A DNA stretch of 29,238 nucleotides from UBA1181 sp045601045 (GTDB taxonomy: Bacteria; Bacteroidota; Bacteroidia; Bacteroidales; Paludibacteraceae), in the NCBI GenBank assembly GCA_045601045.1, contig JAZRZA010000044.1, forward strand, positions 1 to 29,238. The letters are read 5' to 3'. Of this stretch, positions 24,401-25,140 are shown one piece after another (the first letter of the stretch is position 1; each line of letters begins with the position of its first letter). The position numbers and the translations under genes were made by a program. Below the pieces are notes generated by a model, which did not search any database, had not been told where the DNA came from, and saw nothing but the letters and a program-made list of their open reading frames with translations.

Positions 24401-25069
24401 ATCGCCAAGAGCATGGAAGACACCATCCTCGGAGCGGTCATCGAGGAGCCAACTCAAATCATCGTATATGGTATCGATGACAAGGGTTGCGCGGGAACCG
24501 ATACCGCGTATGTGGAGCCAGTTCCATTCGAGCCTATCCAGTTCAGAGTCAACCCAGGCGTCATTGAGCACGATGAACCAACCATCGCCATGAATGGATT
24601 CTACCCAGAAGAGGCGTTGTGGTCTTGGGATCCAGGTGACAATTCAGGCACCATCGATCGTATGAACGCGATATACACCTATCCACAAGCAGGATACAGA
24701 GACTCATTCCTTGTAAGTGTCGTAGCAGTGGATAAGAGAGGTTGCGAGTACCACGGAGATACTACTATCTACGTATGGAAAGACTTCTGGGCACCTAACG
24801 CCTTCTCGCCTAACGGAGATGGTCACAACGATGTATTCCGATTCCTAGGCACCGAGTTGATCACAGACTTCCACTTTATCATCTTCGACCGAAGCGGAAG
24901 AATCGTCTTCAAGGGAGATGATAAGAACGCCGAATGGGATGGTAAGGATCTTGACGGCAACGAATGTGGCTGGGGCGTATATGGTTACGTCGTCAACTGG
25001 AAGAGTGAATTCCGAGGTCTCCAAAAGGGTAAGAGCGACCAAAAAGGCACGATCACTCTGATTAGATAA
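338..25069 (+). CDS. Giant multi-module T9SS type B surface protein (adhesin-like), 8243 aa
   Basis: This is a single open frame of 24.7 kb, with an estimated mass near 0.9 MDa. Residues 1-31 are a Sec signal peptide with probable cleavage after Ala-Tyr-Ala31. Residues about 170-365 resemble the lectin/jelly-roll-like N-terminal region of large Bacteroidota adhesins. A short Ig-like unit follows (about 374-447), then a PKD-like module (448-555), about 90 Ig-like modules (556-8065, mean 83 residues), a PKD-like module lacking the first Cys (8066-8148) and a type B T9SS sorting domain (8149-8243). A typical module reads IxIxG..xVCxG, then YxW, then NGC, ending in a Pro-containing linker such as NPLP. 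The ATG at 338 is chosen because the signal peptide follows directly; there is no Shine-Dalgarno sequence, which is normal in this phylum. The role (adhesion, surface filament, or spacer for an N-terminal binding tip) is inferred from architecture. No catalytic domain was recognised. I saw no frameshift or internal stop. Confidence 0.93.
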   Translation: MKETKLDLKKIVKIFCAILLVSVGLCDNAYAVNEDTPGLSFENGASDIVGTFNENTKGVWRRYYGYWGPVDYSAGQFTHNVSALYYGTKRNTDKSPDGSGWLPYDKMMYVKFNTTTGSSDTKDTKVNNDYKPFIRGDVSIINSRVVDPNNKCEGQHPFYTQPGKLTEGQRVVRLGSTERPEVWYGEIGNGYSSRKTDMPYYYERRAMAERMVYTFDVTENSTLLTYQYAGVIEEPNSGGGHSGDERPGSEMNVTIIQNGQLITPPCSQFRVNANKNRADLKQIPSNCSKTDCDLYYKDWATVVYDLRNYIGSTVNIEIITHDCLVQLTVCDGCHTAKSSCNQPGHHIKKIPAGGGHRAYLYFTAETRKMEMVVDNCPNNDVVTITAPIGFSHYKWETGEQVSIRNNPDKPWIAYVNRSEIQEHMDYICTMTGDEADCSEIKGIVQLAKDPLGAKFAKRIACDNEVKFVNESYVTPVKQQNGEVIEPDEITKYTWKYTDNKGHEDVYVTTRKDDTPTFILEYTQENKGYYTVTLDIETKNGCTSHYEEVISISPRENISIDGEFKVCRGSDAKLQISNYNDPGNVYTWYKVNGTTKTKVWEGEGYEYSKLNVKPNGKENYTVDILRVEDISSNNIVVDKRNCIYTKDFEVDVYEIPSIQITGTGGKARNMTTQPKYVDICESEDNATLTATEITTPKLGITSWTWSDLTNVNVDDVSPQDSTMYYVYAKTKDGCEGKDSIRVNVRKKPILKIEGGDEICVNESIKLTATSLENDVTNPALYHWYKVENGTPSEIAKSATNGGSATDYLIIKHDQPSRIGSDDYLYRLVGTNKHECTSFIEKQVVVRENPTPIIPAPLDVCKGSAVSLSIYGGDSTLIEESNTGKFEKIPFTTSINPTPESEFHVIVKNVYNSVQCSTKVNVPYHVDSLPDIQIDGDKEICSGGSVTLTASDVMNYGANTPNSSDYTYRWTDPKGTKTATMTASPTTSTTYGITIFNGKCSATENVDITVFPTPRVIAEAFNGKVCPGGSDTLTAYYMVNEDTKGVLKNCQWYSDKEMTSALSFTKLAKEDGNNDTIVVTNIHTPTTYYAYGQDQNGCWKLAQVTIYVKPLPTISIAGDTIICNTTNIALTAAGAETYTWYENNTTEVMKGSKLTHLASMGATDGEELIKKYTVVGVKEGCEGTSVKNVHIFREPTITIKGRDQVCFGDTAKLVASGSAAGKDYLWTGLGNTTESVTVVPIGEEQIFQVTGYNEKGCPGTAQHKIKINENPSLTITGIDPICYGEKAAAIDVIDINGANELKNVEWRMFDKKKSGSGTIVANPREVVLQDTTIFQVSAENGSTCKATAEATIIVYPKPIITVTAPDICDGEEVVATVDGAATYAWFKGKAPALTATTETGTKYTDDKGLTTGKYYFRVIGYENECSSDPKDTFLVINEKPIFTIDGDTAYCENDEMHLTTSSAAKEYMWSTGENERTISPKALLDITSISVTLTHETTGCTNTAKRNIIVKKKPDLTISTLNNATAACVNETLPMVAFAKNATSSSYQFSWQEKAIDATTASDYSGASFASNVYGNNYDSIAPIIQKTTTYIVEGSEKHNIKLLSNEFLTCISSAEVTIIANPIPVVKISGADSICNGAETNLIASNTNNNAIIQSWKWESDQTGYTNSGLSYTSSGAITGKTQYKAIATTNNGCKGEASHTIDVYPDFNFTINGDEYVCENTPFKIYATPDASNQYKAVNSYKYSWAPQGGVGDTAKGTIYESTQFTLTVTDKNNCVKTFTDEVAFESLPKLTLGINDSICEGQTVTLIATSDKEMQNFEWNWQGNTGEAVNHVITAFNDEFSQELSQSRTFTIGGTDTKGCQAQSEIIVVDPKLAPDLTITGVTKACEGADVDIIASSSTSYAIKWYKGTSTTTGELIGATGTDATSKDGVLALKDLKNGTFDYVASISNGACSTERSFSISVTPKPSVQLYSSKDGASWADVNELEICEGDSVMVEAKGAYDGLKYIWNTSSKSETKDTLRPSNDLTCIITVEDVNQCTNNDTLNVIVNRIPILTINGKSNGDTIVCADDIYHAEIKLVAGNGGGTTYEWSNDKSVAINKSGAKDNTATISITEPMVVTVKGSSDKLCPGQAKFTINTKGFPEFDAEDITVCQGEYATIKVTTGNADTYKWTWVENGENKSANGTNHTALLNANRTYHLSGTKNGCTKDLEKPIMANILPKPTVKASDDQESCFGETLQLGILSGSNAIKYQWSKGNGLTDKGEGAATVTPNATGRHQYIVTGWDDNNCSANDTTFITVNAKPNFIISGSKVVCAGNEFTLKTEEKDAYETTVTWSWNDNGVDKTFVGTDLTTTLQNTSDNDIIVNIKVTVKTDLCEDAQIYPITVKASPVIDIPSITTCENEAATITIDDASSVYWEFDGKTSGPSRVLSYDIIEANKSGFKIIGYKNGCGTSKTIENITINAKPVISFDAANIKNNSADGTGEICLNDKDVKITAHGEKAADQYEWMWNGGAGENTYSPTPKTSGEMTYTVTATDKTTGCVSSKSYKLTVHENPVIKVSDNSLDYEINGKGAICINAPLNLKVQGVENASNYTWTATPAVPNISSANGTNNYTIGEPSGITQNTTFTIVGTSDAGCVGTASYDLTVNKYPNIEIISDAKCEGENVTVQIQGYTAGAQYNWGWTNSEGKRDTATNATYVSQVLNKDTWFKVTASLNECMKVDSQKVTVHKKPVFELDKKELSTCAGVETDVVNATSNIGYHYNWYDNAQHIIAASATGATSSKLPAQTPNNSTYYVAEASITYGSVVCTSTDTVVVDVIPRPRPSIVKSGAACVGNTIKWAAKGQDGSIYNWYIGQKTTPLAASGEGAFSIKGAHNDTLVVNVTEDLTPTAIYLEEINGNCKSELKEDRISKELKPNVTPVDNTPRCKGEGNKTLTLQGATSYTWLSEPGMPTGISYTESLEETKTYRVRAVSGACVDTVNITVFVNELPTIAIDGVGKRNSATNDTTYSCINEEVVLNATPSHPSVIYGTADNTEKGFTYKWDNKESENKKTFTRTVTSTIPQTYSVRVKDNNTGCENIGKYTISGIALPIVNIGGENAVCQNAPVTLKAETSKSVTSYQWKVSVNNIAQPTSAYTQNGSEIVFAQIDTIGNGGYSYKFTVSATDKDGCIGESEPFAVTNKPNPTFDVHDTTACYGEVANLKVGNRSKADLYEWPDGTQGGSQWLGSEAITANTTYDVTAELNGCKLTQTVNVDVLQLPTFTLDVVKISNGATLPKNSNGEVVICENDNQIRINAVHTSGAAADSYTWRNFSDSIQSHLFQEPNKKTTYTLTMTDVNGCSNQMTQTILVNMPEKIVIDGPDVVCQDGEATYTLSGSGEYVYTLEPITAGDMEINGNEVIVKNVKSAFQIKVSGTDAAGCASDEVTKEVAMTPKPAIALTVTPASKSICSGDNIKMSVKAEQGISIQWEGLAAGFLDNNPTLYSKNEGVANTDTFRVTATTTDGCVSNDSVIVTINPLPIFTAESKDICFNSDATLNVTSSNTNLTYTWEGKNFTASADGKAIQVTGLKSDENYKVTAIDNNLCQKDTIIRVIVHNNPIVGINREISGSDDKKICKGDILTLVENNDASDYTHEWFTISNNKKISLSNSGRSIDATITQDSTFRVMVTKLYTILGEEGNVNSVLGCTDSTDYTITKKDAPQFTVIPDTVCYGSNAKVTIKSDETGVSYNWSWKSASMTEESTQSGGSSLTINNVTTNYQIKATGTKESCPKDTVVNVLVHQKPIINPMSLLPICIDGNTDVTPSVTFDKTYNTANTADSYVWKSNKDANSMTMGADGLLTIKPNQVGDRNYTLTVTDKNGCISSEVAALTVNALPEITIKGETSVCPNTKANLTVTDFASDKVKWYKRNGETRTLVHTGNTFTPLIGETNESFEVDVTDINNCQATKVVNLTVKEMPNIYPNGNKTICLGESTRITLIGNSGGTYKWLPNNGSSADSTLKPTTTTAYEVEATTANGCLDTVRFTIQVNSLPVVLINGKKSIDTIICLKDQVHMFASGADQYQWSNRSTGTAYEPSPIIDSKYWVVGTDNTTQCKDTAKYNVTVNPLPTVETDGDIYVCNGKDAQLKVKDASDELLYTWFKEADLGSSIGTGEKCDVTSVSATTNYVVMGAKQYENGKFCHNTAIQKVIVKENPKPTITPAKSDVCDGDFVLLTATSSMPSSTFGWKGNATTSSSIRVQINPVGNDTTFWAYTTKDGCVDSNYVTINKLELPKLTASVVTPLGDDTICYNSQADLKATATGGNGVYTYQWEERNIEVINNDKATTFALTNTISTYGFPVKVTDGAGCVGKDTAHVNVKALPVVTIEGDKTVCEGTNKTYTAKVTNGTPIAYTWYENGVETSNTLPKHTVTVDDKMVLTVKVTTERGCENTSAPFTVNKWDKPTLAIIGDTILCAGETTTIRVSGAGSDPTKYVWNGGELESNATGLSQTLLPADANSTDKKIAYTVQGEDKNGCVNEKAFNITINQRPSVLINGGKGSSEKICEGTPFILKATASQTVAYKWNTAETISDITVKPTTTTEYRVVVTNEKECKDTATLTMVVYDRPNVTLDAPAIACKDSEVNVTAQSDQTGLTYTWSANVSASTGNKATIQLIDDQEVSVEASYKVDDVLTCRNTDTKTIEVRDTPNVVIKYEDALCFGQNQSYQLESGSDKADFYIWPNTTNETSIAQYAESSQRNVGEYKTNVKAINRYSLATTSIKCEQTIPVSFVVNSIPEVKIDGPAFVCTGETVTLTVSDTSGQAINEAKTTWSTGAADNGKMSISVSPTMDAYYTATLTNLYNCSAEGKYDLSAHTTPKVSIKGETSYCQDSVASVHVDGNNLIFLRWTNKTTGHKVEVGDSTSNTLLSGDQLALSVVLKADSAYTVRAINNQNCAASGEVQLTIKENPTLILDAPAYICTGSDVTISANGATTYEWINLSNTRSTYTEKMLTEEKSFVVKGTTNGCTTTESVTVKIWERPEIAIFNGKADTAVCYKESVTLVASQVSGPSAIASDKYQWQGLSNKANEVTVTASNEQKYIVYGEDNNGCRDTAEITVKVNQLPRFDFTYPNKLCDMQEGELVANKSEYSYVWGTEGKSETLTFPTVAGNTSHNVTLTDTTTFYALAKDAKGCISDTVKHTIMRKPNPEIVVTAPDYICYGTATSLSAEDIATGSIYQTSFAWMTMDDVVLKSNGNNYATDVLKENTTFKIVGEKEGCQSETTKTINIWDLPKVTITDKTTGLPNLAQACLDSEVELIATVEDAPTPYTYKWDDKSTSSATTEVTDATALTPKKDMEQHIILVTDGNGCQNRDTINVHINPLPDFTVNGVADVCSDTTNKLFTTPITRAELNYNWYEENNIITWEENGVTLSATNRDTIYMPIEKDAVLVVEGSYQINGITCTNSQTFEVKSKTTPTIKIGTSDTTICLGNAVSLVVSGNSTRYDWTDGEGNSLNGNKYNDYTLIDTVWKKTTFIVEGELDGCKKQASVTVDIYDLPIINITADKPVICYGDNVTLTAEGGTYEKYQWKNVSNQSILASSSNQLVESPKIQTNYAVIVTEKHISNGVESYCENSDTFSIKVNELPVFSLKSNSPICEGDNAKITAITDSSFMSYQWEGDINGTFTTENNSEFVTPKTNAIATYSYKVLGQDINGCISKDSITVTTKLFPVASIDFPANVCYGTQATVTGKNVAATYEWFDVQGNDSTALSANNSFTTEFLKGITQEKQIVAKVTTQECTRDTAIIIDPWALPAIKIERAPAITICEDLTDTLVATGSDIPLVAPNQVYKWDNNAYSHLDSFAIAPTVNGTMFHLAGKDNHGCENFDSIKVNIEERPIFSLSSAPSICANDTTVGWVEVKATSAQNLNYIWKDKDGNEVELFDSQNLSSAHSSARQSGWLPITKDTTLFVTAKSMLEEGKMGCEEFDQITIKADPYPSIIVVKDPETVCTGTAAYIQIRTDINADYLWNNGSTNNYIQEIVNDNNTTFSVSATSEKGCITEKEFKVNVWELPTIIVPDTAICYNDSVTLVAKCTKTDVSTDPSLVKIRWSISNKDDASLTTPQLTSPTTYSVKVTDANGCVGLATSKVAINPLPDFVLTAKDAVCRGEVAEIYGDKSNLVYNWNHEVDPDNYVTDGNSKENPYLLSGVNPMGSDTTLTVWAMDNNKCFSSRNVNVHVKEFPTLKFRMDTNYVCYGGDKLVYISGANDGYTWSINGVQNDSKNNYIRLTEVTEPQQIHVDGVTNKCTSQIDTLINVWALPNIKIEPSTNELCLNDTLRLTGKNGVSSGYKWHLNGSREDFIDVKVRKAGINSYILTGKDENGCANNDTISILVDTLPVIHIDGLDSVCVGGIADLSARGAEQYIWSSRDNDNIIKSKTFAPTINSDTTFSVLGIDGNGCKGSAEIEMTAKAYPILTYHTSTGKDSVCLGNKLTIYVNGADNYVWKDEENFDNYITQEFNAPKSFTITGITKGCPTDTTIKIGIWTLPKPQLDAPDAICFNQEAHLSSTKTDIQTGRTNMPLSIKWRHNGSEEYDITDSPSSDKWYYVTSTDTNSCRHVDSIFVKVNPLPSDLMIDGENSICKDSSVILTANSAQFDITRYTWHALADGSDSTLFNKSGSQISLTVTTDSVIYVTATDKNTCQYTTSYKVSAKAHPVLTPTAPEYVCDGSRATISVRGATEYIWDNGSTSSYRSVEIISDTIFTVKGMANGCESEEISIPVGKWELPIIGIKTAGDKDFAICYSQDSLTLTATGGVPTGYTWNTRENSESITISPLNTTRYEVTGTDANGCQNKADTIVTVHPLPRIEIEGESAICENDSITLKVNSNDDEAIASYTWNTDIAGWSTMDIKKDEAILSLPITANTHFEVIVTDTFGCWSKGSKDVQMKKYPVLTFPSPKPNYVCIGNTATITVEGANSYLWEDGSTQRSFITSPTKDSTYVVAGTTNGCTTIDSVTIFVKSLPTITISGDGKGELNDSICYGDTINLTASGAGEKAYYTWNTGITNDVLTTSPLGTTKYTVVGVDEFGCSNDTSFNVTVISLPEFTIKGQELICQNDTNKIWIEYNDPTLTFEWDGSYKTVADTIYPIVENNNSYLVTAKDPYQCSTTKSLTVKIKPYPVLNDDAPTEVCDGSEVKITVTGATDYLWSDNTVGNTFTDTPTQDTVYTVQGTTNGCTTYKEYPIKLLALPNVVINGKSHDLCSGQTMPLIASGAKNYVWSTGKADSRIDIRPTSDTKFIVTGTDNKGCSDTASFMVNVRPIPQVSIDGDYVVCEGLDAKLFVVASANTSPIDEYTWRYDGNVIGKQDTLYTPITTNQNINLYVKDIYGCDNTASTTVKSKPFPKLIVNEFDTVCVGRNISLTVAGANAYEWLDNGVAIENESNTLNKTMEQTGSQQYKVRGTTDGCTSDWYDMNVEVIDHPIVHIEGDEYVCINHYATLKASGIHNGTYIWSEGTQNESIEVKPLATTTYSVIGYDQYGCEGTAEMKVSVNYPPTITIDAPKYVCSDMGDLTLTLSSSNDSEVIYTWDDNNSHQQIRQDHITAAKTYRVEGRDVNGCVSTAEHTVEITKVPTITLTGNTEVCEDEQIVLSAFGTATEYTWSNGTKTNQLNTLAEFNEATANGDKSTRSFRVYASLNGCESYLDTTVIIKRKPTITYEGQTIICQGDRLEITGQGAQLYSWSNGTNAQTLVARPQANTRYTLTGIGENGCRSLIEIPVTVFPQPTFIVDGDNQACRGASANLKAVGSAITYRWGFGSDACEDAESGNEASISVPVINSETQVFVRAIDINNCTSTQVYKITALEPPTLSYTGDTKVCAGESINLTAQGASSYWWTMGGDTTRGLNFSCRPMENKTVNLHGTLGECSSDITIYLQASPAPNLSITSKDEICRNDEVILTANGALYFEWNTGETTRSISKVLTNSMTYTVKGIGYNGCSAIASKTIHVNQLPNIRMSVKKDGCPETETKVDLSARGASLFKWSSIPYISDIAKSMEDTILGAVIEEPTQIIVYGIDDKGCAGTDTAYVEPVPFEPIQFRVNPGVIEHDEPTIAMNGFYPEEALWSWDPGDNSGTIDRMNAIYTYPQAGYRDSFLVSVVAVDKRGCEYHGDTTIYVWKDFWAPNAFSPNGDGHNDVFRFLGTELITDFHFIIFDRSGRIVFKGDDKNAEWDGKDLDGNECGWGVYGYVVNWKSEFRGLQKGKSDQKGTITLIR
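431..1678 (+). other. N-terminal lectin/jelly-roll-like region of the giant protein
   Basis: Residues 32-447 differ from the repeat array: they are rich in Tyr, Arg and His and lack the module signature. The segment from RVVRLGS (about 170) through YTFDVTEN and YYKDWATVVYDL (295-306) to AYLYFTAE (358-365) follows an order I associate with N-terminal domains of other large Bacteroidota adhesins: VRLG, then a tYtF beta strand, then KDWTTV..DLSxYIGQTV, then GHFGYAY. Those are usually described as jelly-roll or concanavalin-like. Residues about 374-447 then form a short Ig-like unit with CPNNDVVTITAP and YKWETGE. This region is the best candidate for a ligand-binding tip. The fold assignment is from memory of the family and needs a profile search. 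Confidence 0.55.
2003..24532 (+). repeat. Array of about 90 Ig-like modules within the giant gene
   Basis: Reading the protein from residue 556 to 8065, I split it into 90 modules of roughly 70-110 residues. Each begins just after a Pro-containing linker (NPLP, ENP, KP or similar), has a first Cys about 10 residues in (ICxG, VCxN), a YxW near the middle, and a second Cys in a GC or xC context about 15-20 residues before the next linker. The C-W-C order matches an Ig fold with one internal disulfide. It resembles the Ig-like domains associated with CHU_C proteins (Pfam Ig_7-like, by recollection) rather than SprB repeats. Modules are well diverged: I saw no long identical DNA repeats, so this is an old, selected array rather than a fresh expansion. 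Confidence 0.85.
15179..24532 (+). repeat. Three-module (A-B-C) higher-order repeat, 13 units
   Basis: Residues 4948-8065 divide into 13 successive three-module units, starting at residues 4948, 5187, 5455, 5708, 5975, 6219, 6450, 6692, 6927, 7155, 7378, 7606 and 7840 (unit lengths 223-268, mean 240). A modules often carry GTTNGCT and end in WxLP-type linkers. B modules often have ICY.DS..LTA, a YTWNTG-like core and NGCxNxDT, and end in VNPLP-type linkers. C modules often have an acidic stretch before YxW, then a PIT.DT-like strand, and end in Lys-x-aromatic-Pro linkers (KPYP, KAYP, KEFP). Resemblance is consistently stronger at every third module than between neighbours. This is by eye, without alignment scores. 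The last two units (7606 and 7840) match least well. Confidence 0.75.
24782..25066 (+). other. T9SS type B C-terminal sorting domain (CHU_C family)
   Basis: Residues 8149-8243 begin with DFWAPNAFSPNGDGHNDVF, the hallmark PNxFSPNGDGxND of the gliding-motility-associated C-terminal domain. It continues with a FDRSGRIVFKG strand, a WDGKD turn, GVYGYVV and the terminal KGTITLIR. In this family the domain directs export through the type IX machinery and surface attachment or release; type B domains are known from SprB-like adhesins of Flavobacterium. No T9SS machinery gene lies in this window, so a functional system elsewhere in the genome is implied, not shown. Confidence 0.92.
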
Positions 25070-25091
25070 AATGTATTAACATCCTATAGTG

Positions 25092-25125
25092 AAACGAGGA
25101 GTGCGAACCATCACACTCCTCGTTT
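25092..25125. terminator. Hairpin terminator after the giant gene
   Basis: AAACGAGGAGTG (25092-25103) and CACTCCTCGTTT (25114-25125) form a perfect 12-bp stem with a 10-base loop, starting 22 bases after the stop codon. The right arm ends in TTT and the left arm begins with AAA, so weak termination in either direction is possible. It separates the adhesin transcript from mutS2, whose ATG lies 15 bases further on. I found no convincing promoter between them, so some read-through into mutS2 is likely. Confidence 0.75.
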
Positions 25126-25140
25126 ATTGAATAAAAGAAT

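Noticed and set aside
2003..24532. SprB-type repeats as the identity of the modules
   Set aside because: SprB repeats usually read like GTPPYTYSW..G...TxxxxxLxAGTYTVTVTD and are about 40 residues long. These modules are about 83 residues with two cysteines and VCxG, which fits Ig-like CHU_C-associated domains better.
338..25069. CRISPR array or simple tandem DNA repeat
   Set aside because: The periodicity is at protein level only. Modules share motifs but not long identical DNA, lengths vary, and the whole stretch is one translated frame.
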